Source: Zygnema cylindricum (lineage: Eukaryota > Streptophyta > Zygnematophyceae > Zygnematales > Zygnemataceae). From it: a stretch of 64,000 nt of DNA. Below, in pieces: positions 33,727 through 45,351 of the stretch (positions are counted from its first letter, which is position 1; every line of letters starts with the position of its first letter). A program made the position numbers and the translations under genes. The notes beneath the pieces were generated by a model. That model had not been told where the DNA came from and did no database searches. It saw only the letters and a list, made by a program, of their open reading frames with translations. Where the stretch lies: contig JBBHKE010002347.1 of NCBI GenBank assembly GCA_037447655.1, positions 1-64,000 on the forward strand. The letters run 5' to 3'.

Positions 33727-35417
33727 GAACGCCAGTGAGCTGGTGAGTAAACGTCATGTTTGTAGGGTAAGAGAGTCGGATCCGATGACCCACGGACAGC
33801 CGCAGCGGGAGAAAAGGATGAAGAGGGAGAGGAGGCGGGAACGTCCAAGGGCTCGGTTGTAGGACCCGGGAGGTGAGATGATAGAGGAGGAGAAGATCTT
33901 CCGGGAGATGGTGAAGGGGGTGTTGATGGCCTCAAGGGAATGTGAATTCTTTCGTCTGGTCATATCTCCACCAATTCCTCAACAGCGGAAGCAACCTCCA
34001 CCGATACAAAGGTAGGTCTTACCCGGGGAAGAGAAGAAAACTTAGGAGGTAAATCTGCACCCAAACCCTTCATGTTAGGTTCAATGTTTCCCATTCCTTC
34101 TCGCTGAAGAGGAGGCTTTCGGCTAGTATTTGAGGAAGGAACCTTTGCCTGGGGGCTTGAAAGAGGAGAAGTCCTTAGAGCTGGCGCTTCACGATGCGGC
34201 TCGGTCCTTCATGTAGGAGGAATCTACCCACAGAGAATCCCACTAGATCTACACTTAGCTTTTTGAATAAGTTTCTGTTCCTGTTCCTATAGCTTTCGCC
34301 TTTCTACCTCTAAGGCTTCCCCATCTACCGTGATAGGTTCGGCCCCCGCCGTAGCCTTGCTTTGAGACTTGAGAACTTCCACTAGTTCCTTGGCTTTTTC
34401 GACTACTTTGGTAAGATTGGCTATCTCCATCCGTGGATTTTTTGGGATCATCGGGTCTGGTCCGCCACCCTCCCTCACACAAATCCTTTGGGCCCGTACC
34501 CGAAAACTCTAATCAGTTAGTTTGGATCGCCAAAGCCCTTAGGTTGGGCGGACTCGAGTTGCTGTAGGCAAAGGTCTTTTTGTCGAGGCGCACACAGGAG
34601 TTGGGGACGTCTCCTCCTTGGAAAGAGGTGCGAATCTCCCCTTGTTGTCCCTGTGGTCAAACCTCTTTCCCCTCAAGGTATCTCGAGTTTTCCTCTCATT
34701 AACCCCTTCTCCTCTATGAGGCCTCGAGGAGGTGGGCGCCCGAAAGGGTATGCTGGCTGCGGATTCATAAGAGGAGGACGGAGGAGGGCGAGAATAGGGA
34801 CTCTCCATGACCGGTGCAGCACCGACTGTGAAAAGTTGCTCTCCAAAGAGCTGCTCAAAATCTCCACCACCCCCCCCACAAGTCTAACCACTGTGACTCA
34901 ATCTGTCCGAGCCACTCTCTGTACCAACTCCTTCATCACCTTCAGCTCATGGAGGTTGTGAAGGGCAAGGAGTTCCTAACGACCTGGGCGACATATATTT
35001 GTCAAAACAGCAAGGTCAATCTGGATCTCGGCCCGGGAATCTTAGATCTGGTGTGAAGGCTGACATCTGATGGGGGCCCAAATGGGGCTCCCTCTGCGCC
35101 TGCCGCTTTGGCCGAGCCCTGGGAGACACTTGGTTCCTTTCCTGGGCTTGAGCCTGGGCTTCTTTCATTACCTCAGCATAGACCCTAGCGGCCTCTGCTA
35201 AGGAAGGATAATTTTTGGGAGTCACCCTTGGAGGAGGAGGAGGGGAAGAAGCACCAGCCGGGTCTTTCGCCATAGAATCAAAGACAAACTCTGTGGGTAC
35301 AGACTCCTCGGTCCTTTGAGACTTCTCCTCCTGTACGGGCCTTTCTTGCTGACTCTGCTCTTCGGATCCATTATCCGGAGCCTTTCCTTCCCCCATGACG
35401 ACAAAGGTAACGAGCAA
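33727..35417 (-). pseudogene. Minus-strand gag-like Pro/Ser-rich remnant
   Basis: Starting from an ATG at 35398 (minus), the frame encodes a hydrophilic acidic start (GEGKAPDNGSEEQSQQERP), then PPPPPRVTPKNYPSLAEAARVY with a helix, and a basic stretch. Later frames at 34808-34539 and 34482-34255 continue as Arg/Ser/Pro-rich protein, and 33935-33675 is Pro/Ser-rich. No domain was recognised. The composition, the start after a long leader and the neighbouring minus-strand gypsy D suggest it is the gag end of a gypsy element, perhaps D itself, separated from its pol by F and G. A decayed host gene is the alternative. Confidence 0.35.
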
Positions 35418-36440
35418 AAGAGTAATGAATGTAACTAGATCTCACTTCCAAAAAGAGACCGTTCAAAGTTAAAGCTCCTATCCCCTCTAATCCGAGTGGA
35501 CAGGTGGTGTTTTTCAGTACTGTGCTTTCCCTACAGGAAGGCGATTGCACATGTTCCCTCAAAACCCACTGTCCTGATCCATGGGATTCCAGTTTTCTCC
35601 GGGAGAGTCACTCCAAAGCAAAAAGAACTCCAGATGCAAATGCACTACCACGGAGAAATATATATATAGGTAATAGGATTAGCTTTCCAGATTTAACAAT
35701 ATCACCTTGTTCCAGGAAAGAGAATAAAAGAAAGAGAATGTGAAATATAGCGAAGCAAGCTTAACATACCCCAGCAATAAACGATGAAAATGAGAGAAAA
35801 GCGATCCCTCTCCCTACAATATCGTAAATAGGTATGGTGCTCCTTCAACCTCCGGTGTCCGCAGCTCGGAAGGAACAAGACTCTTCCCGATTTCAAACAG
35901 CAAAAAGTGCAAAAATGACCTAAAAAGCTGATAGAGCCAACTACCAACCCGAACTGTGATTCCCACAAAAGACAGTTTGTAAACCAAGATGGCAATAGAG
36001 TCAAACAAAACAAAGATTCTCGAAAAAAAGGGTTGTTGGAATTTTTTAGAGTTTTCACAAGAGACAGTACTGAAAAGCAACCTGTCTCCTTCGACCCAAG
36101 CGCCTTATACTTCAAAGTTTGTCAAAATTGCAAGTCCAAAAGTCAAAGCTACGTTATTAACCAATGAGCGGCAAGCAAGTGTAAGGGAACTGATACAAGA
36201 CAAAACAATTCGTACTACACACGAGACAAAACGATCTACTCCTGAGTGCCGCTAGATCCGCGGGCGAAAGTCATTATTTGGTCCACTATTATAAGACAAA
36301 GTCTTGAAAAGGACACTAACTTGCCAAACTTTGACTTAACGTAATTAATGGACCAAAGGTCAGCTGAGCCTGAAATAAATTCCTACGGACGGCAAACAGC
36401 ATAATCTAGATGCAAATCCGGAAAAATACGTGGCTATCCT
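35418..36440 (-). other. Possible LTR and leader of the minus-strand gypsy
   Basis: There are no convincing genes in this 1-kb stretch. Read on the minus strand it is a T-rich sequence ending before the gag-like ATG at 35398, and it begins next to a G-rich purine tract (36441-36458 as its complement), as an LTR would. No second copy of it exists in the window, so the LTR call cannot be tested here. Confidence 0.3.
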
Positions 36441-36470
36441 CAATGTACCCCCCACGGGGGCTGAAGGAAA

Positions 36471-37430
36471 TTGGTCCCATGTAACGAAGTTGCTATATTT
36501 GAGACGGTAGAACTTTGTCGTCCGGCCTCCGTTACGCGTGAAATAAAGCGTGTTTTGCTTAGTTTAGGAAATACAAGGATCTTGTCTAGCTTGGTACACT
36601 CACTCCACCGTACTCTGAAGACTTTACAGGGTAAAACACGCCCTGAAATCCTTGGTGCTATAAAGGTATGCCTGGAAAGCATAATGGTTTCACAGCACCT
36701 CATGCCATATGCCTTCACACACATGAAGACTCTAGCATCCTCCCACAACCTGCCCAAAAAAATTCTCATTCAGGCATTGGGAGAAGCAATCCACTATGGA
36801 AAAGGGAGGGTCGACAGGGCCACCTCGCGAACCACAGTCTTTTTGTCCACAGATCCAAAAACACCTATATTGGATAGGGACTACAAAGCCTTATCAGTGG
36901 CTCTTATACTAAACCGAACGGGAAACTTCAAGCTCAACAAGTACGTGGGATACCAAGACGATGTGGTCAACACTAGAGCGCTCCCCAATCTCATCACCAC
37001 CTTCACTTTGTAGAAAATGCCCGAGGAACTCCGGCCCGAAATCTACCCAAGCAATATTTGCTTAAATTCAGTAAGCAGCGGCAATCAACCCGTCCATGGA
37101 ATAACCAAGGCAATAGAAATCGAGTTTCCCGTTGACTTGGGCCAACGGGTGAAAATTGAGCTTCCCTTCTTGGTGGTGGAAGGGACTCAATTCGAAATTC
37201 TGTTGGGAATGGCCACTAGGACCCGGCTCAATATGAGTTTGAGCATGTGGAATGAACTATGTACCGTTCGGGACCCCGGAAATCCGAAAGGAACCAAAGT
37301 GGTGGTTCCTTTGGATTTATGGAACCAGTGGAAGACAAATGTCCTAGTGTCTGGTTGCTACCCGGTGTACACTACTTCATCTCTAACTGAAGTGTTTGGT
37401 AGTTCTATCGATATTGCCAGAGAAATCTAG
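36471..37430 (+). pseudogene. Gypsy E N-terminal region with protease-like end
   Basis: A single reading frame runs from 36471, with TAG at 37011-37013 and TAG at 37428-37430, and continues in the same register into the methyltransferase. The first 180 codons show no recognised domain. The second part (37017-37427) ends in a retropepsin-like pattern: IEIEFPVDLGQRVKIELPF, LVVEGTQFEILLG, matching the second half of gypsy proteases. An Asp-Thr/Ser-Gly active site was not found upstream, so the protease call is partial. Role would be polyprotein cleavage. Confidence 0.5.
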
Positions 37431-38640
37431 CAATTCCCGATTTCCAAGCAGTGGGAAAAAGAATATAATAAGAGATTATTGCAGGTAGCTAAACTCCGGT
37501 GGAGATTGGATAAGGCATTTTCGGCCTTATCATTGAAGGAAGTCGTTTCTACACCACTGTCTAATACTTCCAAACCCAAGCCCGGTAACGAGGAGTTCAA
37601 TCGACAAGTGGTGTCATTAGCAGTTCTCGATTTCGGACTGCGTATTTTATCTCTATTTTTGGGAATTACTTCTGATTTGGAAGCGATTTTGAAAACACGA
37701 TACCTGGTGGAGTCATACACAGCCGTGGAAATATCACCCGAGGCGCGAGCTGTCAGCGAACACCGCCTCCATCACCTTCATCACCTATATCCTCAACAGC
37801 TACCGGCGACCGCCTTTTCCAAAGCTCATCGGAGCCTTCCCCAAAATGTAGAAAACATCATGGCGACCCATCTAGCCAGTTTGGGAAGAGTGGATTTGGT
37901 GTTCGCAAGCTGGCCTTGTCAGGGATACTCCCTAGCGGGACAAGGAAAAGGGTATCAATACTAGAGGAAACATTTTACCGGATGATCGAATTAATCACGT
38001 GGCTTCAACAGCTCCAGAAAACACCGGTGGGGTACGTTCTGGAAAATGTCCACCCAGGAGATGATAAAAGGAAACATGTTGTAGACAGTTGGAATCACGT
38101 AAACCGGATTTTAGGAGCTCCTTTAGTTTTTGACGCCGCACAGATGGGATCCGGTGCACACAAAGTAAGGGCATATTGGACCAATATGATCCCGCTTCTC
38201 GTACTCAGACGATTGTTGAACACACAAATTTGCTACTCAAAGAATTTGGTGCTGCAAATACTTAGGGAAAGTAGAATGGTTACCCTTGTGACGCAACCAG
38301 ACCGCTCTCTTTCTTTCGGTGCAACAAAACCGGGATTACCACAAAGAGCACTCCTGACTTTGGTTTCTTTCCCTAACACTCACCCTTTTCAACAAGGAGC
38401 AGCGGGAATGAATTTTGATAGTAAGGCGGGGATCTGGACAACACCAACGATTGCAGAACGGGAAGAAGCAATGAAATTTCATAAAGGCACCACGCCAGCA
38501 CCACCTATTTCAAACCTTTAAAGGTGCATCCTAATTGGGTAGAGTATGGATCTGAATTCGATCACATGAGTGCTCACGTATGCACTCGCCTTTTCAAGTC
38601 TCAAATCCCCGTAATCTAGGGCTATTTACCTTCAAACTCT
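37431..38640 (+). pseudogene. DNA (cytosine-5) methyltransferase domain inside gypsy E
   Basis: Motifs of a C5 DNA methyltransferase appear in order. Motif I, the SAM-binding loop, reads LSLFLGITSDLEAIL, with Thr where the second Gly of FxGxG is usual. An acidic residue for the SAM ribose follows (YTAVEIS). Motif IV is VDLVFASWPCQGYS with the catalytic Cys codon at 37917-37919. Motif VI is YVLENV (Glu-Asn codons 38042-38047). Motif VIII is GSGAHKVRAYWTN. A C-terminal EREEAMKFHKGTT and then LIG, a stop and SMDLN correspond to motifs IX-X. The protein would transfer a methyl group to cytosine C5. Lesions: TAG just upstream, one frameshift near 37940-37965, TAA at 38519-38521 and another stop near motif X. 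It lies between the protease-like part and the RT, all on one strand. Class looks nearer to DNMT3/DRM-type than to bacterial or MET1-type enzymes; that is inference. Confidence 0.82.
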
Positions 38641-38894
38641 TCAGTTATTAGCGATGCCGGCAACTTTGCAGCTTGAGGGGGGGAGAGATAGGAGAAGAAA
38701 AATTCACATTTCACCACCGCAGGTTTTCCCAGTGGGGGCGTCGGCGGCTCAGATGGCGATAGCTTAGCAGAAGTTCTCATCAGTAGCGTCTTAGCCGGAG
38801 GAGTAGAGGGAGATCCACCAGTAGGATTGGAATTCGACATTAACCTTTGGGGTAGACCGCAGGAGACTTAGGCTACTGTAGGGCCGAGAAAATG

Positions 38895-40001
38895 GATTGG
38901 ACATTAAGGGTGCAGTTGGATCCTTAGCAGAAGGCGTGGCTCTCCGATCAATTAGCCGAAAACAAGCAGATGTTCTCATGGTCAGAAACAGATTTTCGAT
39001 ATTTAGAATGGGACACCTTTCTAAATGGATTTGATTGACGAGACAACTTCTGTTTGGCAGAAGCAGTATCCTCTCAGTTTCAAGGAAAAGGAATTCATCA
39101 CGGCTAAAGTCCAGACTTTGTTGGAAGCCGGATTGGTTCACGAATGTACCAGACTTCATGGGTTTGCTTCCCTCACAGTTCTCCCTCCAAAGAAGGACTT
39201 TTCTAGGAAGACTGTAGATTTCCGGATGTGTTGAGATTATCGCATGCTGAACACGACCACCATCTCTGATCGATATCCGATGCCGACCTCGGAAGAGATA
39301 TTAGACTCCCTTGATGGTGCCATTATCTACTCCACTCTGAACATGAAGAATGGTTTCCACCAGATTGCCATGGAACTGAAACACAATGAGAGGACTGCAT
39401 TTTGGGCCAGTTCAAGACTTTATTAATGGATTTATATGCCATTCGAGCTAAAAAATGCTCAGGCAAATTCTAACGAGCAATGGACAAAGCATTCCGAGGA
39501 ATTAATTGTGACCGGTGCTATATTGATGATGTTATTGTATTCTCAAATACTTTAGAGGAACACCTAAAGCATGTCTAGATCGTTCTCCATGCACTCCAAG
39601 CAGCGGGCTTGAAATGTCACCCGGGTAAAGGTATTTTTAATTTTTGGTATTTACCTCGGACATGAGGTGACTCCCGCGACTGTGGGTCCCGACATAGTTA
39701 AGGTGACAGCCCTTGACGCTCTCCCCCCACCGCAAGACATCTCAGCCCTTCGCACCTTTCTGGGTCTGACCAACTATTATCGGCGGTTTATCCCCGAGTT
39801 CAGTAGTCACGCTCAGCCCCTTAACCAACTACTGCGGAAGGAGCAAGAGTGGCACTGGGCCAAAATTCTTGAACGATGCTCTGAAGCAGCACCCCGTGCT
39901 CCAAATCCTTGATCATCAGAGGCCTTTCCTCCTTTATACCAATTGGAGCAGGTTTGGATAGGGAGCAGTTTTGGCTCAACTCGAAGACGTTGGAGCTGAA
40001 T
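38895..40001 (+). pseudogene. Gypsy E reverse transcriptase and start of RNase H
   Basis: The RT linker reads QKAWLSDQLAENKQMFSWSE, then ITAKVQTLLEAGLVHEC, DYRMLNTTTISDRYPMPT, IYSTLNMKNGFHQIAMEL and a frame-shifted palm with the YIDDVI region near 39518-39540. GHEVTPATVGPDIVKVTALD and LRTFLGLTNYYRRFIPEFS follow, and the connection to RNase H (LLYTNWSRFG, GAVLAQLED). Stops at 39233 and 39423 and frameshifts near 39430 and 39890 break it. It matches D closely. It ends where copia J is inserted after 40001-40006. Confidence 0.85.
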
Positions 40002-40006
40002 ATGTG

Positions 40007-40974
40007 TGTAATTCTGTGACCTCCATTGGTACATAGAATGTACAGCTTGTGTGAAGCCTCTAAGATGGTACATGACCTTTTGAATTTGAAAATAAATAAG
40101 TCCCACCCTAGGACGCAAAATCTCTGATCGACTACACCCGTGTGTAGCTTGGAATCACTTGAGTCTGCTGCAAAAAGAATCACTAGATTGCTCCCTTGAG
40201 CATTAAGTTATGGCTGACCAAAGTTGGTCAATAAATACAAGTGCACTCTGGGAGAGAGGCTAGAAAACCAAAAATATTCTAAGTCCTAAGCTACCTCTCT
40301 AATCCTACTACTAAGGTACTTCGACCAATCATAAGACTGTAAAGTAGAAGAAGGTACATGTACCGCTGTACTTCTTGTACGACAATAGTACGGCATGGCC
40401 GCTCGGATGACACGTGTCAGTTCCGGAGCCGTAGTATCTCCTCCCGTGATATCCGCTATCCAACCATAGTTGCCACGTGTCATTGACCGACATCTACTCC
40501 GCAAACCGCCAAACGGCTATTGCGGCATTCCGGCTCCACTGTGAGCCGTTTGATCATATCGGGACATTTGATTTCGTTCGTCAAAACTAATTGTTAATTC
40601 GTATATTTTGTACGGACCTGATTTCGTGCGGACCGATATGTTTTCATGCATAAATCATCTCATAATTAGTTAAATGAAATGTCTGGCGCGGTATAGCTTT
40701 AAATAAATATCGCGCCATATACATGTATCAATTTCTTCAAGACCTACGGGAGAAGGCGGCCGTCTAATTCTTCATCGGACATCCGGAGGTCACTGGATCA
40801 AGTCCCACAAGGGGCAGTATATATTTTGCAGAAAAATCTGTATTGAATGATCTACTTGTCTCCTTTAGCTGCAAGAGACAGCCATGGCTGCCAACAGGTC
40901 CTTAGTGACTACGACAAGTATGAGGGCTGCAGTAAGTCCACAAGAAAGACTACAAAATACCTCTCTTTTCAACA
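40007..40974 (-). repeat. 3' LTR of J
   Basis: On the minus strand it starts TGTTGAAAAGAGAGG and ends CAGAATTACA. A purine tract (AAAATAAGGGGAA) abuts it at 40975-40987. A GTAC cluster lies near 40350-40395 and an antisense B-box-like GGATCAAGTCC at 40795-40805. Confidence 0.92.
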
Positions 40975-41049
40975 TTCCCCTTATTTTCTAGTCTTTCTTT
41001 TGTTTTAGTCCACACTTCTCCCTAAAGAATATCAATTTAGGAGAAGGGA

Positions 41050-42520
41050 CCGGTTTAGTCATCATATCTCACTATCTAGTCTATATTCCAAACTAATGAT
41101 TTTATTCTCAACTTTCTCCCTAACAAAGCTCAAACGAATATCCATGTGTTTTGCTTTAAAATGATGCTTAAGGTGTGCTGCAATTGCAATCGCAGCTTGA
41201 TTGTCACAAAATATATTTTGTACTCCATTCTTCATGTATCCTAATTCTTGAAGCAAAGATTTCACCCACATTAACTCTTTCACAGCCGAACAAGAGGCCA
41301 TATACTCAGCCTCCATGGTGGACTGAGCAATGACCTTTTGTTGCTTACTGCTCCAACAGCAAGCTCCATTCCCAACATACAACACATACCCAGAAGTACA
41401 CCTCCTCATCGGAGCATCCCCGTAACTGGCATCACTTCAAGTAGTGATGTCAGTATTATCCCCTCCCAGATGCAACCACAAATCTCTAATTCCTACCAAA
41501 TACCGCATGACCCTTTTGGCCGCTTCCCAGTCTTTCTTCCTAAGATCATTCAGACTCTTGCTTAATACTCCCACAGCTGCAGCTATATCACGACGAGCAC
41601 GATTCATAAAGTAGATCAAACTACCGACAACCTGTCTGTACGGAATAGTTTGCATGAACTTGCTTTCCTCATGTCCTAGCTCATCATCCAAAATCAAGAC
41701 TCCCTCTTCTGAGCTCCCCTCATTTCCCTTTTTTAAGTCCATTGAAGTTGTACAGCTATTTGACTTTTGCATTTGAAATTTTTCAAGCATATTCCCAATT
41801 GCTTTCTTTTGAGCTAGTCTAATTGTCTTCTTTTCTCTATCCCTCTCTATTTGAATTCCCAATATGTACTTTGCCTCCCCCAAATCTTTTATTTCAAATC
41901 TACTCTTTAGATCTTTTTTCAATCTATTAATTTTCACCATTGATTTACTTAACACAAGCAGATCATCAACATATATGGCTATGAAAATTATACCTTCCTC
42001 ATCCTCAAATAAGTAGATCGAATGATCCGAACTTATCCGGATATATCCCAAATTCGTCAAGAACTCGTCCAGCTTTTTGTTCCATTAGCGAGGAGCTTGC
42101 TTTAGTCCATAATGGGACTTTATCAATCTACACACCTTGCTTTTTTCTCCTTTCTCCACAAATCCTTTCGGTTGTCTAATGAAAATCTCTTCTTCCAATT
42201 CTCCATGTAAGAAAGCAATTTTGATGTCCATCTCGTGCACTTCCATGTCTTCCGCTGCCGCGAGACTAAGTAAAATCCGGACGGAGGGGAATCTAACAAC
42301 CGGAGCAAAGGTCTCCTCATAATCGATTCCCTCCTTCTGTGTGAACCCCTTATCCACTAATCTGGCCTTGTATCCCTCGATAGTGTTATTAGGATTGAGC
42401 TTCAATTTAAATACCCACTTGCATCCTATTGGCTTTCTATCCGCAGGACAATCCCCCAACTCCCAAGTGTTTGCTTCCATAATGGAAGCCATCTCATCAT
42501 TAATAGCTGTCACCCATCTA
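41050..42520 (-). pseudogene. J reverse transcriptase and RNase H
   Basis: RT is read from MTAINDEMASIMEANTWEL near 42513, [51 protein letters not shown] and LKQAPR, with a TAG near 42087 in place of Gln or Trp, then YVDDLLVLSKS near 41940-41965. RNase H follows with SLIYFMNRARRDIAAAVG, TTW then a break, YGDAPMRRCTSGY, STMEAEYMASCSAVKELMW and FCDNQAAIAI. The frame is lost only at 42087, 41437 and the extreme 3' end, so it is one of the better kept pol regions here. Confidence 0.88.
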
Positions 42521-42525
42521 CCACC

Positions 42526-43811
42526 TTACGGACTATTAACCGCTTCCGAGTAAGTCTGAGGCTCACTCAAATGTGACAGCTTAGTTTCCTTGTTGTTCAC
42601 TTGTCTCTCTTGAAGTCTCTTGGTGCTTCTCCTTCCTCTTTCAAACTCCGATGCTGGAATGGAGGGTAATCTTGGGTTTCTCCAAACAACTTCGCCTTCT
42701 CCCCTATCAGTGGAGTCCATCTTCGGACGTTCATCGTCCATTTCTAGTCTTTCTTCGTTTTCTTCCTCGGTTTGAACTGGATGTTTTGACTCCAAGAGAG
42801 TGTCACTCTTGGTCAGTTTTTCCTCTTCCTTTGCAAAGTCAGGCGGAACCAAATTTCGGTTAGTAGAATTTGAATCTAACTCACTTTCGGATTCAATTCT
42901 AATTCTGACCGGTTTAGTGTACTTAAAGGGATCTATGGATTTTCCTTCATCCATAACTACCAAGTGTTTTACTAGAATTATGTCTTCGCTTTCGAGATCA
43001 TAAATTCTATACCCTTTTACGTTCTCATCATACCCAAGTAAGTATCTCGGCTTTCCTCTAGCATCTAACTTCCAATCAGATTTTTCAGTGTTTAAACTAA
43101 ACACTTGACTTCCAAACACCTATAAGTGTGATATGTTAGGTTTTCTCCCGATCCATCTTTCATAGGGTGTTTGACCATTTACAACTGAGGTAAGGACTTT
43201 ATTTTTGAGATAGTTAGCACAATTCATAGCTTCTGCCCAAAAGCTTTTCCTTATCTTTTTATCTGTCAACATGCTACGGGCACTATCACTTAATGTCCAA
43301 TTTAATCTCTCGGCTACACCATTTTGTTCTGGGTTCTTTGGGATAGTCTTTTGGTGTTGTACCCCTTCCTCTTTCAAGTAATCCTCAAATTCATTAAAAG
43401 TGAATTCCCCCCCATTATCACTTCTCACTCTTTTTACAGGTGTCTCATGAAGCGTTTCACTCCATGATTTATATTCTTTAAAGTAAGCCGAAGCCTCAGA
43501 TTTGTTTTTCAAGAAATATACTCTAGAGTATCTAGACCAATCATCAGTGATAGTAAGCATAAATATTTTCCCTCCAACTGATGGCACTTTATCTGGTCCC
43601 CATATGTCAGTGTGAACCAAATCTAAAACCTGTCACCCTTATATGTTGCGGCTTTTGGAAAAGGTAGTATGTGGGCCTTTCCTTGAGCACACGCACTACA
43701 ATCATCCAAAGTCTCATTATCTCCAAAATGTATGCCCTCAATTACACCCGTTTTCTTCATTTCATTCAATCTATCTAGATGCACATGTCCCAATCTTTTA
43801 TGCCACATCAC
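42526..43811 (-). pseudogene. J integrase
   Basis: The zinc-binding part (MMWHKRLGHVHL, CSACAQGKAH) is at 43811-43623, followed by a one-frame shift, and the core at 43620-43120: HTDIWGPDKVPS with the first Asp, RSDNGGEFTFNEF with the second, NGVAERLNWTLS with the Glu. The C-terminal module with SHL, FGSQVFSLNTEKSDWKLD and GYDENVKGYRIYDL runs to about 42960, then an acidic linker to RT. A stop near 43120 separates core and tail. Catalytic residues are all kept. Confidence 0.88.
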
Positions 43812-43819
43812 TAAATCAC

Positions 43820-45347
43820 TTACACCAGCATGTAAACTCCCGTCTTTCCATTACTCAAATTCAGCCTAAACATTCCTTGGGTACCATTTTCAGCTGTGAA
43901 GTACACTTCATTCTCATAGCTAGCAACGAAGACTCCTTTCTTAGTACTAGTCTCAAAGCCGTTATCATCTAAGACCGACTAGAGATAAGATTTTTGTTCA
44001 ACTCAGGAATAAAAAGAACATCAGAGAAAGTGACTATAGATGTCTTTCCATCAACTAGGACCCTCGGATCTACTGATCCCACTGAATTAGTGGTCACTAT
44101 TCTCCCATCCCCATACTCTATCTCTACAGTAGGGATCTTTCTCATTTTGGTAAACAATGGTTTTTCTCTACACATATACATAGAGGCTCCTGAATCAATG
44201 ATCCATCCTTCTTCAAGAGCTTCTTTCACTCCACCGAAAGCACACTTTTTCTTCCTTGGAATCTTCGGGTCACCTTTCACCTCCAACTCCTCGTCGAGGA
44301 GAAGTTCTCCATCATCATCATCGGTATCCTCTCCAACGACTTCTATCGCAACGAACGCCTTCTTTTTCCTTCCGGCCGGTTTTCCAATCGATTCCTCCTT
44401 CAATCTCAACTCCGTCAACTTAGTGCACTCCGCCATCTAGTGTCCCGGCTTCTTACAAAAATGGCAAAGCCCCTTCAAAGCCCTTGGTCCAAATCCGTCA
44501 TGGTTTCCTCTTCCTCCTCCACCAAAGTTCCCATAAGGTTTCTTGGAATCCTTATCCCCCCAGTTAGTACCAGCAGCCAATACCTGAACACTCTTTCCTC
44601 CTCTCCGAATCTAAATGTGCTTTCCCAAACCAAAATCATTCCCACAACGAATTTCCAGATCCATCGATGATCTGGCAAGTCCTGAACCCTGTTAACAATG
44701 TTTTCATAATCATCTGGGAGTTTCATCAACAAAATATTGACCTTCTCTCTCTCGGTCTCCCTTTTCCCTGCACTCTCCTACTCCATAAATAACTCGGCCA
44801 AGTCATTACAGAAATCTAACATCTTTCCCCCTTTGTATACATATGCTTGTACATTGTGATCTGCCAGCTTCTGTTGCTGAATCATACCACTCTTGTAAAT
44901 GTTGAGAAGAGCCTCCCACAACTCGTTCGCCTTGTCAACATGAAGATGAGGTGTAGCCACAGCATGTGTGAGACGCCCGAAAACAAAATGAGTCGCCACG
45001 GTATTGTTGCAATCCCAGATTTCACTATCATTAGCTTCGGTTTTTTGAACATCTGATATTGGAACCGATCCAGTATGCATCCGTGTGAGTTTCTCCTTCC
45101 CTTTAACCTTCCTTATGTGCGACACGATGCTTTATCCAACATCTTCTACCACCTCTGGCCCCGCAGATCCTCCTGTGAACCGAGATCCTCCAAAGCCTGG
45201 TGGAACTCCCAATTTTGCGGATGGCCGACGCACACGACCACTCACAATGCCCCAAAGCCTTTTTTCAAACAATGCACCCCTCATCATAGTTTCCTAATAA
45301 ATAAACCATGTTCCATTGAAAATGGGCACCCTAGAGGGTGGGCCCAT
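43820..45347 (-). pseudogene. J gag and protease
   Basis: The gag start (MGPPSRVPIFNG) begins at the ATG of the primer-binding site (45347-45345) and is soon broken by a TAG near 45297. Gag helices are read at 45125-44732 (ELWEALLNIYKSGMIQQQKL, KLPDDYENIVNRVQDLPD). A knuckle CHFCKKPGH is followed by a TAG and MAEC near 44440. The protease at 44436-43969 keeps WIIDSGASMYMC with the catalytic Asp. An acidic linker precedes it. Gag is more damaged than pol. Confidence 0.8.
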
Positions 45348-45351
45348 AACC
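45337..45351 (-). other. Primer-binding site of J, half-tRNA type
   Basis: The minus-strand sequence GGTTATGGGCCCACC directly follows the 5' LTR. It is identical to the site in C2 although the LTRs are different families, so it is under functional constraint or shared ancestry. Its ATG is in frame with gag. Confidence 0.85.

Noticed and set aside
34653-34961. Plus-strand Gly/Arg-rich frame
   Set aside because: Shadow of the minus-strand Pro/Ser-rich frame.
35702-36115. Minus-strand 137-codon frame as a membrane protein
   Set aside because: Phe/Leu-rich because the strand is T-rich; lies in the presumed LTR or leader.
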